The translations under genes were made by a program, and so were the position numbers. A stretch of 64,000 nucleotides of DNA. Source: Euryhalocaulis caribicus (GTDB lineage: Bacteria > Pseudomonadota > Alphaproteobacteria > Caulobacterales > Maricaulaceae). Under the pieces are notes generated by a model that saw only the letters and a program-made list of their open reading frames with translations, was not told the origin of the DNA and did no database searches. Below, in pieces: positions 51,630 to 61,109 of the stretch (within the stretch, counting starts at the first letter, position 1; each line of letters starts with the position of its first letter). Location: NCBI RefSeq assembly GCF_000412185.1, contig NZ_ASJA01000005.1:1-64000 (forward strand), written 5' to 3'.

Positions 51630-51646
51630 AATGAACGTTCGTTCGT
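51630..51646. promoter_or_regulatory. Possible TetR-type operator before the DUF885 gene
   Basis: ATGAACGTTCGTTCGTT contains the perfect palindrome GAACGTTC with a further CGTTC repeat. It sits 30 bases before the DUF885 start. Such spaced GAACG/CGTTC sites often bind TetR-type repressors; none is encoded nearby. Confidence 0.25.
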
Positions 51647-51674
51647 TATGGGAACATTTTATTGGGGTGTGGGC

Positions 51675-53318
51675 ATGTCTCGAAATTCAAGAATTGGTGT
51701 ATCCGCCTGGTTGGCGACAGTCATTTTCAGCTTACTGATTGGGGCTGCGAATGCGCAATCCACGGATTATTCCGAACTGACAGACGTATTTGCGGATTTC
51801 CAGAACTGGAAGGAAAACAATAGCCAAAGCCTTGATTTCCGGCCCGGGACGGTTGCCGCGCGCCTGGATGGAATTGAAACTCTGCAGGCGGATCTGGCGG
51901 CAATCGATCCGTCTGGATGGACCCCGTCCCAGAAGTCCGATTACCTGACTGTTCGCGCTCAAATCGACGAACAAGAGTTCATTTTCCGCGTTACGCGCCC
52001 CTGGACGCGCGATCCGGCCTTCTATGTCGCGAAAATGCTGACGCCGGCATTTACCGAATTGCCGGTGGAAGGTGCGGCGCTGGAGGAGCTGACGGCCCAG
52101 ATGCGCATGGTGCCGGACCTCACGGCGCAGGCAAAGTCGAACCTGACCGAAGGCGCGGCGGATTACGCGGATCTGGCGATCTCCTATCTCACCGAATCCG
52201 ATGGCGTTGAGCAGGATTATCCGCCCCGCGACCCGATCCCGGCGGGCCTGATTGGCTGGTACGAGGATATTCTGGGCCGCGCGAAGACCGAGCAGCCGGC
52301 GCTCGTGCCCGATATCGAGGCCGCCCTGGCCAGCATTGAGGATTTCCATGCCTGGCTGGTCGAAAAGCGCCCGGAAATGGACGCCCCGAACGGCGTGGGC
52401 GAAGAGGCGTTGAACTGGTTCGTCCAGAATGCGCTGCTGATGCCCTACACCGCCGAGGAAATGCTGGTGCTGTCAGAGCGCGAGCTGGACCGCCTTTGGG
52501 CCTTCTATGCACTGGAGCGGCATCGCAATCGCGGCTTGCCCGAAATAACGCTTCCCGAGTCTGCGGCCGAGTATCAGCAACGTGTCGCCGAGACCGACGA
52601 AAAAGTCCGGCGCTGGCTGGTGGAGGAAGACTTCATCACGATCCCGGATTTCATTCCCGAGGACTGGCAAGAGATGGGCTATAACGTGCCGTGGATCGAG
52701 CGCGCGACCCCACCCAATTTCTGGGAGCAGGTCCAGTACCGTAACCCCTCGCCCGATCATCTTCATGCTGTCATTCCCGGTCACCGTTTCGATGACCGCG
52801 TCGCGAGCGAACTGGACAATCCCATCCGCCGGGAGGTCAGTTTCGGGGCGCGCTGGCAGGGTTGGGCCGTTTATCTGGAAGAAGGGCCGCTTCAGGCGGG
52901 GTTCTTCGAGGATGATCCGCGCACGCGCGAACTCATCTATATCTTTGGCATCTGGCGGGCCGCCCGCAGCGTCGGGGACATTCGACATCAGCTGAACGAG
53001 ATGAATTCGGAAGAGTCGGTGGATTACTGGATCAGCCAGACCCCGCTTCTGGATCGCAATGTCGCGCGCAAATACGCCTATCTGCGTCCTTCGCCGGGGC
53101 ATGGGCTGGAGTACACGATCGGCAATATCCAGATGTTCCGCCTGCTGGCGGACCGCAAGCGGCAGCTGGGAGAGGACTTCGTGCTGGAGGAATTCCACGA
53201 CGACTTCATCATGCGCGGCCGCATTTCCATGGCGCTGATCCGCTACGAAATGACCGGCTATGAAGGCGATGTGGAGAAATTCTGGAATCGCACTCCGCTG
53301 GAAGACGTGCTCGACTAG
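51675..53318 (+). CDS. Exported DUF885 family protein, paralogue 1
   Basis: 547 residues from ATG 51675 (MSRNSRIGVSAW); an in-frame ATG at 51648 is less likely. Signal peptide (LATVIFSLLIGAANAQ). DUF885 proteins are predicted zincin-like hydrolases; the usual motif is HExxPGHH. Here it reads HAVIPGHRF at residue 364 on, so the catalytic Glu is Ala. The later GWAVYLEE segment, which carries further metal ligands in the family, remains. VTRPWTRDPAFY and ALIRYEMTGY are shared with the two other copies. Followed by the M24 gene 37 bases on. Confidence 0.85.
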   Translation: MSRNSRIGVSAWLATVIFSLLIGAANAQSTDYSELTDVFADFQNWKENNSQSLDFRPGTVAARLDGIETLQADLAAIDPSGWTPSQKSDYLTVRAQIDEQEFIFRVTRPWTRDPAFYVAKMLTPAFTELPVEGAALEELTAQMRMVPDLTAQAKSNLTEGAADYADLAISYLTESDGVEQDYPPRDPIPAGLIGWYEDILGRAKTEQPALVPDIEAALASIEDFHAWLVEKRPEMDAPNGVGEEALNWFVQNALLMPYTAEEMLVLSERELDRLWAFYALERHRNRGLPEITLPESAAEYQQRVAETDEKVRRWLVEEDFITIPDFIPEDWQEMGYNVPWIERATPPNFWEQVQYRNPSPDHLHAVIPGHRFDDRVASELDNPIRREVSFGARWQGWAVYLEEGPLQAGFFEDDPRTRELIYIFGIWRAARSVGDIRHQLNEMNSEESVDYWISQTPLLDRNVARKYAYLRPSPGHGLEYTIGNIQMFRLLADRKRQLGEDFVLEEFHDDFIMRGRISMALIRYEMTGYEGDVEKFWNRTPLEDVLD

Positions 53319-53355
53319 ACGCTGGACGCATTCGTCCAATCAGGAGAGACATCGT

Positions 53356-54708
53356 ATGCGAAAGATGGCGGCCGGCCTGTTCTTGACCGGGGTCCTGACG
53401 GCCGGCCCCGCCGCCGCCCAGGAAGCCTTAAATCCCGCGCTTCCCAAAATCCTGCCCTTGGCCGAACGGGCCGCGCTGGAAGACGCCTGGCTGGAAAACC
53501 GGCTCGACACGGTCATCCCGCAGCTCATGCGCCGCGAAGGCGTGGATATGTGGATGCTGGTCGCGCGCGAATATAATGAAGACCCGGTCGTCAAGACGAT
53601 GCTGCCGGCGACATGGCTGGCGGCGCGGCGGCGGACAGTCCTGATCTTCCACGACCGGGGCGGGGCGGGCGTCGAACGTCTGGCCGTCGCGCGCTACCCG
53701 GTTGGCCCGTTCCCCTCCGCCTGGGACGCCGACGCCGAGCCCGACCAGTGGCGGCGCATACGCGAGATCATCGAGGAACGCGATCCCGAAACCATCGCCG
53801 TGAATGTTTCCGAGCATGTCGCGCTGGCCGACGGCCTGTCGATGGGCGAGGGCGAGGCGCTGGAGACCGCGCTAGGCGATTATGCTGACCGGATCGTGCG
53901 CAATGACCGGCTGGGAATCGGCTGGCTGGAAACGCGCACTGAAGCGGAAATGGAGGTCTATCCAACCATTGTCCGCATCGCCCACGCCATCATTGGCGAA
54001 GGTTTTTCTGATGCCGTGGTCACGCCAGGCGAGACAACGGCGGAGGACCTTGTCTGGTGGTATCGCGAACGCATCGCGGGACTGAAGCTGGACACATGGT
54101 TCCACCCCAGCGTCAATATCCAGCGCCCGGGCGCGGAGACTTTCGCGATCGAGACGATGGGCATTGAACGCGCAAACACCATTCAGCGCGGCGACCTGCT
54201 GCATGTCGATTTCGGCATCGACTATCTGGGCCTGAAGACCGACACCCAGCACCATGCCTATGTCCTGAAAGAGGGCGAAACGGACGCGCCGGACGGCCTG
54301 AAGGCGGGACTGGCCGCGGCCAACGCGGTGCAGGATGCGCTGACGGCGGAATTCAGGGCCGGGCGCACCGGCAACGAAGTTTTGATGGCGTCCCGCGCAA
54401 CAGCGCTGGCGCAAGGCCTCAACCCGACAATCTACACCCACCCCATCGGCTATCACGGTCACGGGGCCGGGCCGTGGATCGGCATGTGGGAGCGTCAGGC
54501 GCCGGTGCCGGGCAAGGGCGAATATCTGGTCCGTCCCGACACCGCCTGGTCGATAGAGCTGAACGCGCAATACGACGTCCCCGAATGGGGCGGCCAGACG
54601 GTGCGCTTCATGCTGGAAGAGGACGCCTATTTCGACGGTCAGACGGTGCGCTATCTCGATGGCCGTCAGGACCGGTTCCATCTGATTGGCGCGTCTGCGC
54701 AAGAATAA
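53356..54708 (+). CDS. Exported M24-family metallopeptidase (Xaa-Pro aminopeptidase-like)
   Basis: 450 residues. Signal peptide (GLFLTGVLTAGPAAAQ), N-terminal creatinase-like domain, C-terminal pita-bread fold. Metal ligands: two Asp in LLHVDFGIDYLGLKTDTQHH, His in THPIGYHGHGAGP, Glu in SIELNAQYD and Glu in RFMLEEDAYF. Cleaves N-terminal residues before Pro, or related amide bonds. Export is unusual for this family and fits with the exported DUF885 proteins around it. AGGAGAG lies upstream of ATG 53356. Confidence 0.9.
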   Translation: MRKMAAGLFLTGVLTAGPAAAQEALNPALPKILPLAERAALEDAWLENRLDTVIPQLMRREGVDMWMLVAREYNEDPVVKTMLPATWLAARRRTVLIFHDRGGAGVERLAVARYPVGPFPSAWDADAEPDQWRRIREIIEERDPETIAVNVSEHVALADGLSMGEGEALETALGDYADRIVRNDRLGIGWLETRTEAEMEVYPTIVRIAHAIIGEGFSDAVVTPGETTAEDLVWWYRERIAGLKLDTWFHPSVNIQRPGAETFAIETMGIERANTIQRGDLLHVDFGIDYLGLKTDTQHHAYVLKEGETDAPDGLKAGLAAANAVQDALTAEFRAGRTGNEVLMASRATALAQGLNPTIYTHPIGYHGHGAGPWIGMWERQAPVPGKGEYLVRPDTAWSIELNAQYDVPEWGGQTVRFMLEEDAYFDGQTVRYLDGRQDRFHLIGASAQE

Positions 54709-54728
54709 CACCCGCCTCTGGAGCCTTG

Positions 54729-55628
54729 ATGAGCGAGCGTATCTCCGAACCCTGGACGTTGCAGGAAGAAGAATGGCGGCGTCTGATCGGCCGCGTGCGG
54801 GCCGGCAGGGCGTTGAAGCCCGCCGCGTGGCCCGGCGGGGCGCGTTGCGCTGTCGCGTTGTCCTTTGACTGCGATCACGAAACGTTTGAACTGGGCGGCG
54901 GCGGGACGGCGACGGGGCGTCTGGCCTGGGGCGAGTTCGGCCGCCGGGTCGGCGTGCCGCGCATTCTGGCCTCGCTTGCCCGTCATGACGTTCCGGCCAG
55001 CTTTTTCATGCCGGCTGTCTGCGCGCAGATCGACCCGGACGAGACCCGCCGCATCGTGGACGCCGGGCATGAGGTCGGCCTGCATGGCTGGATCCACGAG
55101 AATAATTCCCTGCTGGATGAGGCGACCGAACGCGAGCTGACCCTTCGCGCGCGCGATGTTCTGGAAAAGACGATGGGCCGCGCGCCTGTCGGGTTCCGCT
55201 CGGCCAACTGGGACCTCAGCCCCAACACGATCGGCATCGTGAAAGAGATGGGGCTGGAATATGACAGCTCGCTGATGGCTGACGAGTCCTGTTACGAACT
55301 GGTCTGCGATGGGGAGCCGACAGGCGTGGTGGAGGTCCCGGTGGAGTGGCTGCGCGACGATGCGGTCTATCTGATGTTCAACCGCTCGCCCGCCACGCGC
55401 CCCTGGACCCCGCCGGACGATGTCTATGCGATCTTCAAGCGGGAACTGGACGCGGCCTGGGAAGAGGGCGGTCTGTTCCAGTTGGTGATGCATCCCTTCG
55501 TAATCGGCTATCGCTCACGCATCTGGATGCTGGATGCGCTGATCGAACACGCCCGGGAGAAGGGCGATATATGGTTCGGCACGCATGCCGAAGTGGCGCG
55601 ATGGGCGCGGGAAAATCCCGCGCCCTGA
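54729..55628 (+). CDS. NodB-type polysaccharide deacetylase family protein
   Basis: 299 residues, no signal peptide. Metal triad and motifs: Asp pair in LSFDCDHETFE, HxxxH in GLHGWIHENN, RSANWD, and MHPF. The size and cytosolic location are closer to the PuuE-like allantoinase and cyclic imide hydrolases than to secreted chitin or peptidoglycan deacetylases, so hydrolysis of a small cyclic amide is possible. It follows the M24 gene by 20 bases. I cannot settle the substrate. Confidence 0.8.
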   Translation: MSERISEPWTLQEEEWRRLIGRVRAGRALKPAAWPGGARCAVALSFDCDHETFELGGGGTATGRLAWGEFGRRVGVPRILASLARHDVPASFFMPAVCAQIDPDETRRIVDAGHEVGLHGWIHENNSLLDEATERELTLRARDVLEKTMGRAPVGFRSANWDLSPNTIGIVKEMGLEYDSSLMADESCYELVCDGEPTGVVEVPVEWLRDDAVYLMFNRSPATRPWTPPDDVYAIFKRELDAAWEEGGLFQLVMHPFVIGYRSRIWMLDALIEHAREKGDIWFGTHAEVARWARENPAP

Positions 55629-55636
55629 GCTTGCAT

Positions 55637-57298
55637 CTAGTTGGCGGTCAGCTTTTCGATCTGATCGCCTTCGCCGGTCATTTCCCAGCGCAGCAGGGAC
55701 ACCGGAATCACGCCGCGGCCATCCATGTCTTCAAGGAAATCGGCGAGCACGAAATCCTCGCCTTCCTGCATGGCGTAATCGGCCATCAGCTCTTCCACCA
55801 GATGCTTGCCGGTGATGTAGCTGGTGCCGTAGCCCGGCTGCCGCAGATAGAGCTGTTGCTCCGATCCCAGAAGGTCCAGATCCCGCCGCATCCAGTTGCG
55901 CGGGGTCCATTCCACATGGAAGTCGGAGGCTTCCTGCATGGTGAATTCATTGGCTTGAGCGTAGAGCGAGGCAAGGCCCCGCGCCGCGCGCGCCGCCTGC
56001 ATGATCCAGACGATCTCCCGCGCCCGCGGATTATCGTCATACAGGCCCGCATGCATGAACATTTCCTCGACCGCGGTGGCCACGCCCTCGGCGCGGCTGT
56101 CGAAGATATTATAGAGCAGCGCGCCCTGCCGGACGGGGCTCTGCGTCGGGTGCTGCTTGATCCGGGCCAGGTCCCACCAGTGATAGAAATGCGTCCACAG
56201 CGTCATCGGCTCGCGATGGGTCGCCTGCGCGAAGAAGTTCCGGGTTTCCGGCGGCGCATAGACGCCGATCTTCTCCATCAGGGCCGGCTCCATGTAATCC
56301 TTCACATGGACGATTTCGCCGTCCTCCATGAAGGCCATGTATTTGCGCACGCGATCCTTGGCCAGCGCCTCGTATTCCTCGGCGCTTGATACCGGCTCCA
56401 GCGGCGGCAGGTCGCGGTTGCGGTGTTCTTCCAGCTTCAGAGAGGTGATGGCGCGCTTCAGTTCGCGCTTCATCAGCATCACCTCGTCCTCCCAGGTCAT
56501 CGGGATCAGGTGAACATTCTGGAGATACCAGGTGTAGTTCTCCTTCCCGACGCCGGACGGTCCGGTCTTGGAATCCGCTTCCGCTTCCAGCCATTCGGCG
56601 AAGGCCCGCGTCGATGTCAGGGCCTCATCGACCGCCGCGCGAAGCTCCGGGCCGGCGTCTTCCGTGCGCTTTGCCAGATCCTCGAGCACGCCGGCCTGTT
56701 CCTCGATCGTGAAGATGCCGGCGGTCCACAGATCCCGGGCATTTCCGTCCAGATTTTCCCGCGCCTGTTCGTTCAGCGGGGGAATGACGGACAGGTCCTT
56801 GGTCAGGCGCGCCTCCTCGGCGGCGGTCAGCGGAAAATCATAGGTCCACAGTTCCGTGACGGCGTGATGCGTCGGGCCTTCATGTCCCGGCGTGTCGCTC
56901 TCATAGGTCCAGACGGATTTGTAGAAGGCGGGGTCCCGCGCCCACGGGCGCAACACGCGGATATTGAAATCCAGACCGTTCATCTCGGCCCGGACGATCT
57001 GATAGTCGACCTGCCGGGGCACGGGCCAGCCGTTCGGATCGATCGCTTCAAGCCGCGCGCGATAAGTTTCCAGACCGGCCTGTTTTTCGGCCATGGCCGC
57101 GTCGCTGTAATCGGGCGCGCCGTCCGTCATCTCCGGCGTTTCAAAATCACGCCAGTCTTCAAACAGGGCGAGGAGGGTTTCGTAATCGGTCATTGTTCCG
57201 GACTCTTGGGCTGTTGCGGCCGGGACATTGGCGCATATCGCCAGAGCCGCCATGAAAGCGGCGGTCAGGACGCCGCCTGGCTTCAGAAATCGTCTCAT
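55637..57298 (-). CDS. Exported DUF885 family protein, paralogue 2
   Basis: 553 residues from ATG 57298 (MRRFLKPG), signal peptide (VLTAAFMAALAICANVPAATAQ). Same architecture as the copies at 51675 and 58283: VDYQIVRAEMNGLDFNIRVL, RPWARDPAFY, and SLLRWEMTGEGDQIEKL at the end. The HExxPGHH segment is absent: the aligned stretch is THFYHWWDLARI, so this copy has lost the motif altogether. It converges with the deacetylase gene, with 8 bases between stops. Confidence 0.85.
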   Translation of the reverse strand: MRRFLKPGGVLTAAFMAALAICANVPAATAQESGTMTDYETLLALFEDWRDFETPEMTDGAPDYSDAAMAEKQAGLETYRARLEAIDPNGWPVPRQVDYQIVRAEMNGLDFNIRVLRPWARDPAFYKSVWTYESDTPGHEGPTHHAVTELWTYDFPLTAAEEARLTKDLSVIPPLNEQARENLDGNARDLWTAGIFTIEEQAGVLEDLAKRTEDAGPELRAAVDEALTSTRAFAEWLEAEADSKTGPSGVGKENYTWYLQNVHLIPMTWEDEVMLMKRELKRAITSLKLEEHRNRDLPPLEPVSSAEEYEALAKDRVRKYMAFMEDGEIVHVKDYMEPALMEKIGVYAPPETRNFFAQATHREPMTLWTHFYHWWDLARIKQHPTQSPVRQGALLYNIFDSRAEGVATAVEEMFMHAGLYDDNPRAREIVWIMQAARAARGLASLYAQANEFTMQEASDFHVEWTPRNWMRRDLDLLGSEQQLYLRQPGYGTSYITGKHLVEELMADYAMQEGEDFVLADFLEDMDGRGVIPVSLLRWEMTGEGDQIEKLTAN

Positions 57299-57312
57299 CA
57301 ATCTTTCCTCTT

Positions 57313-58311
57313 CTATCTGGTCAATTTTCGGCCAATGCCGGATTCCCGCCGCGCCGAAATCCACCGGCCCGCAATCTCACCGCTGGTTCCGGTCAGAGGG
57401 CTGATGGCCAGATCGCCAAACCCGGCTGTTCGAAGCCGGCGGCCCTCGGCCTCCAGGGCGTCCGCCGTCGGCGCGGCGCGGGCGAGGGCGTCCATACGCG
57501 CGGCGTGATCCCTCATTCGCGTTTCCATCGCCTCGATCATGCGGGAGATTTCGGGCAGCGGCGTATGGTCGGCCAGGGTCTGCAATTCCAGCGCATTGCC
57601 GATCAGCCCGGAAATAAGGTTCGGGTTCTCTTCCCGCTCCGCCCGCGCCCGCATGGCCTTCAGAATTTGGTCCATTTGTCCGGCTGTTTCGGTCGAGCGC
57701 GCCTTGAAGAAATTTTGAAGCGCCGCTGCAAACCCCAGCTCATCCAGCGCCCATCCAATCTGCTCCGACTGGGCGCTGTTCTGGCGCACGACCGCGCCAT
57801 CGGCGGCATGGACAAGAAACAGGATCCGCCCGCGGCAGACGCGCGCGGCCTCTGTGGCGGCCGCCTGCAAGCCGGCGTATTCAACACCGAACTGGCTTGT
57901 GACCAGGTCCTGCGACAGATCGGGAAGGGGCAGGCGGGCGGCGTCCGCCCCGCCGATGAATTTCGCGGCGCCGGATTGAAAGACCGCGCCGTGGCGCCCG
58001 GGCGGAGGATTGGCGCGGTCCAGCCCGGTCAGGTTTGCGGCGCGGCCCGGTTTGATCGCGCGCCGGCCGGTCTCCAGAACCGCGCCCTTGCCGGTTGCGA
58101 TGTCCAGAACGCAAGCGCCGTCGTCCAGAGCGGCGAAGGCCTCGCGCCAGCCAACGCTAATGGCCTCCCGAACGGCGGGGGGCAGTTCCGCCGTGCAGGC
58201 GTCCGCCGGGGCGCGGCCCCAGTATTCGCCCCATAGCTCGTTGCTGTCGCGGCGCGGCGCGTCTGGACTCAAGCCCGGCACGCTATCGCATTTCGGCGAT
58301 TTCATCTCCAC
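57313..58311 (-). CDS. SAM-dependent methyltransferase
   Basis: 332 residues. Class I fold with motif I VLDIATGKGAVLE, a following acidic LTGLDRANP and LPDLSQDLVTSQFGVEYA as motif IV-like. The C-terminal 130 residues are helical. No signal peptide. Its 5' end overlaps the stop of the DUF885 gene upstream by 29 bases, so the two are coupled. It lies 14 bases before paralogue 2. The target is unknown. Confidence 0.75.
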   Translation of the reverse strand: MEMKSPKCDSVPGLSPDAPRRDSNELWGEYWGRAPADACTAELPPAVREAISVGWREAFAALDDGACVLDIATGKGAVLETGRRAIKPGRAANLTGLDRANPPPGRHGAVFQSGAAKFIGGADAARLPLPDLSQDLVTSQFGVEYAGLQAAATEAARVCRGRILFLVHAADGAVVRQNSAQSEQIGWALDELGFAAALQNFFKARSTETAGQMDQILKAMRARAEREENPNLISGLIGNALELQTLADHTPLPEISRMIEAMETRMRDHAARMDALARAAPTADALEAEGRRLRTAGFGDLAISPLTGTSGEIAGRWISARRESGIGRKLTR

Positions 58312-59929
58312 GTCCGGTCATTTCCCAGCGGATGAGAGAGATCGGGATGAGACCGCTGGCGTGAAATGCGTCATGGAATTCCTTGAGGTCGAAATCATCG
58401 CCCAGCTGCTGCGCACGTTCGGACAGAAGCGCCTCCAGATGCACCTTGCCCATATAATAGCCGATGCCATAGCCCGGCTGGCGCAGATAAAGCTCCAGAT
58501 CGAAACGCGCGATGGAATCCTGCGGCCCCATCCATTTCGGCGTGCGCGTGGTCAGCGAGGCCAGCGCCTCGTCATAGGTCCACTCATTGCTGTGCAGTTT
58601 CAGCTCCGGCAGGACGCGCGCGGCGCGCTTGACCTGAAGAATATAGGTAATGATCCGGGCGTTCGGGCGGCTGTCCAACAAACCCGCCTGCAGGATGAAT
58701 TCCTCCAGATAAAAGGCCCAGCCTTCGATGCGCGGCCCATCGATGAAATACAGCCGGTCCGCGCTGCGGATCGGGCGCGTATCGCGCGCGCCCATCATCT
58801 GGTCGAACAAATGCCCCGGCAGGTTATGCGCGCGCAGGGCGTGCGGATTGCGGTCCTCGGCCTGACGGAAGAAATGCCGGCGGATCGGCGCCTCGAACGG
58901 GCCGCCCTTTTCGGGATCACGGTCGCCCGGCAGAACGTACGGGCCTTCGCCGACCGGCGGCTCCAGCCAGTCCGGAACGGTCATCACGTCCTTCTCGCGG
59001 AAATATTCCAGAATGTCGTGATCGGCCGCGTTGCGGCGGCGCTCGAACTCTTCAAGCGTTTCCGCCGGTTCGATCATCGGCAGGCCCTTGTGTTCGTGCT
59101 CCTCGATTTTCAGGAATGTCATGGAGCGCTCATACTCGCGCTGGGCCAGGATGCGCATCTCCTCCCAGGAATAGGGGAAGAGCAGAACGTGCTTCAGATA
59201 CCAGTCGTAATTTTCGCGGCCGACGCCGCCATAGGCCGGAAGGGATGCTTCCACGCTCTCAAGCCAGGCAATGAATTCAGCCGTGGCCGCGCGCGCGCTA
59301 TCCGCCGCCTGCGCCAGTTCGGGGTCGTCCTGCGCCGTCTTGCGGGCCAGTTCGGCATAAACATTCTGTTCGATGTTTTTCTGCTGAATAGCCAGCCGCG
59401 CCAGATCGCCCCGCGCATCGGTCAGGTTGCTACGCGCCTGCGCCAGAATTGCTGGAACCGCATTCAGTTTTCCGATCAGCGCATTGCGCTCGTCCGCCGG
59501 GACAGGCGCTGACGGGGCGGGCATCGCGCCCGCCATTTTCGGTCCAAAGCCCAGATTGGTGGTGGAATAAAAGCCCGGGTCGCGCGCCCACGGGCGTACA
59601 ACGCGATGCTGGAAATCCAGTCCCCGCAGCTCGGCCAGAACCAGCATGTAATCGACCCGGCGCGGGATCGGCCATGCGCTGTCGTCGATCTGCTCAAGCT
59701 CGGCCAGCATCGCGCGGACCTGCGCGTGCTGATCGGTCATGGCGGCGGCGCTGTAATCGGGGACGCCGTTGACGATTTGCGGCTCGGCGATGGCGCGGAA
59801 ACGGTCGAAAAGACCGGTCAGCTCTTCATAGCCCGGCGGCGGCGCAGCGGGCGCCGGCTCCTGCGTCAGGCCGGAGCCAACAAGCACAAGCTGGAGCGCC
59901 AGCGCCCCGCATATGGAACGAAATTTCAT
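58283..59929 (-). CDS. Exported DUF885 family protein, paralogue 3
   Basis: 548 residues with signal peptide (ALALQLVLVGSGLTQ). The motif region is ALRAHNLPGHLFDQMM (about 58800-58835), keeping PGH but with Asn in place of the catalytic Glu. EGWAFYLEEFILQAGLLDSR, with the second metal-site Glu, is intact. VVRPWARDPGFYSTT and SLIRWEMTGRGDEI align with the other copies. Possibly catalytically changed or a binding protein. It lies 57 bases after the DHDPS-like gene. Confidence 0.85.
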   Translation of the reverse strand: MKFRSICGALALQLVLVGSGLTQEPAPAAPPPGYEELTGLFDRFRAIAEPQIVNGVPDYSAAAMTDQHAQVRAMLAELEQIDDSAWPIPRRVDYMLVLAELRGLDFQHRVVRPWARDPGFYSTTNLGFGPKMAGAMPAPSAPVPADERNALIGKLNAVPAILAQARSNLTDARGDLARLAIQQKNIEQNVYAELARKTAQDDPELAQAADSARAATAEFIAWLESVEASLPAYGGVGRENYDWYLKHVLLFPYSWEEMRILAQREYERSMTFLKIEEHEHKGLPMIEPAETLEEFERRRNAADHDILEYFREKDVMTVPDWLEPPVGEGPYVLPGDRDPEKGGPFEAPIRRHFFRQAEDRNPHALRAHNLPGHLFDQMMGARDTRPIRSADRLYFIDGPRIEGWAFYLEEFILQAGLLDSRPNARIITYILQVKRAARVLPELKLHSNEWTYDEALASLTTRTPKWMGPQDSIARFDLELYLRQPGYGIGYYMGKVHLEALLSERAQQLGDDFDLKEFHDAFHASGLIPISLIRWEMTGRGDEIAEMR

Positions 59930-59986
59930 GATTTTCCCCCACGCGTCAGGCGCGGCCGGTCCGGCCGCGCGGTGCTGGCCGGGGCG

Positions 59987-60931
59987 CTAGGCGGCGAGTT
60001 CCGCCTCAAACCTTGCGGCCAGCCCTTCAATTTTTTTCATCACGGCAAACAGCTTGTCGCGGCGCTCCACGCCCTCCGCCCCCAGCTCCGCAAAGCGGGT
60101 CAGCGGCGGGCGGACATCGCCGACCGGGTAACCGGCGGCCTCGGCCAGCGCCTTGGAATAGCACTGGTGACCATAGGTCGGGTGGCCCTCGGAAACGATT
60201 TCGTCCATTTCGGCCAGCAGGGCCGCAATCTTCCGCGCCGGTTCGATATGTCCTTCGACCAGGAAGTCCCACAGACGCGAGGTCGAATAGGGCAGGTAAT
60301 TGCCGTAGGGATTAACGTAGCCAACCGCGCCCAGAAGATAGCTTTCGACCGGCCGTTCCCCGGCAAAGACGTTCATTACGCCCTCGGTGCGCTCCACAAT
60401 GTCGTAGACCCGCCCGACATCCATGCTCGCTTCCTTGATATAGCGGACATTGTCGAAATCACGGGTCAGGCGCGCGATGAGATCGGCCGACATGTCGACA
60501 TTCGACGTCACCGGGTTGTTATAGAGCATGATCGGCACGGAGACCGCTTCGGAGATCGCTTTGTAATAGGCGTGAATCTCGTCCTCGGTCGGGGTGTAAT
60601 AATAAGGCGGAATGATCATCAGCCCGTCGGCGCCCAACTCTTCGGCCTGACGGCTGAAGCGCACGGCCTTGGGCGTGTACGCATCCATTGAGCCGACCAG
60701 AACGTCCAGCCGCCCGTCAGCGTGCGCCACGGTCGTCTCGATGATCAGATTGCGTTCGTCTTCGGAGAGGGCGAGAAATTCGCCTGTCGTGCCAAGGATA
60801 ATAATTCCGGGCGCTCTGGATTCTATCTGCCAGTCGATAAAGCGTTTGAGAGATTTTACGCACACCGCGTCGCCGTTCTCGGTGAACGGCGTAATGGCGA
60901 CCGTGTAACTACCCCGGAATTGTTTTGTCAT
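59987..60931 (-). CDS. DHDPS/N-acetylneuraminate-lyase superfamily enzyme
   Basis: 314 residues, TIM barrel. Catalytic Lys in YIKEAS, Tyr in MLYNNPV, and GTTGEFLALSEDER as the substrate loop. It catalyses an aldol or Schiff-base reaction on a pyruvate-like substrate. In this context (peptidase, deacetylase, TonB) it is unlikely to be the lysine-biosynthetic DapA; a catabolic 2-keto acid aldolase or hydroxyproline-pathway member is more likely. First gene of the minus-strand unit after the 61110 SDR. Confidence 0.85.
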   Translation of the reverse strand: MTKQFRGSYTVAITPFTENGDAVCVKSLKRFIDWQIESRAPGIIILGTTGEFLALSEDERNLIIETTVAHADGRLDVLVGSMDAYTPKAVRFSRQAEELGADGLMIIPPYYYTPTEDEIHAYYKAISEAVSVPIMLYNNPVTSNVDMSADLIARLTRDFDNVRYIKEASMDVGRVYDIVERTEGVMNVFAGERPVESYLLGAVGYVNPYGNYLPYSTSRLWDFLVEGHIEPARKIAALLAEMDEIVSEGHPTYGHQCYSKALAEAAGYPVGDVRPPLTRFAELGAEGVERRDKLFAVMKKIEGLAARFEAELAA

Positions 60932-61109
60932 GCACGCCCCCTCCTATGATCCGCCCCACGTCGATTTGATGGCGCCGACTCGCAAATCTACATTTGTTGC
61001 CCGAATTATAGACCAAAAAATGATCGTCTAGCGAACAAAAGTTAGCATAGCGGTCAAAATTTATTCGGCAACTATTCTCGCTCAGTTTGCGGTGGCGGGC
61101 GGCGCCGAT
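60932..61109. other. Intergenic region before the DHDPS-like gene
   Basis: About 180 A/T-rich bases between the SDR stop and the DHDPS-like start. TAGCGAACAAAAGTTAGCAT and neighbouring TAGCGGTC are partly repetitive and could hold the promoter or an operator. No terminator is obvious. Confidence 0.3.

Noticed and set aside
58010-59512. 500-codon plus-strand frame opposite the third DUF885 gene
   Set aside because: Shadow of a real minus-strand gene with signal peptide and paralogues; the same applies to plus-strand frames at 55346-56389 and 56423-57508.
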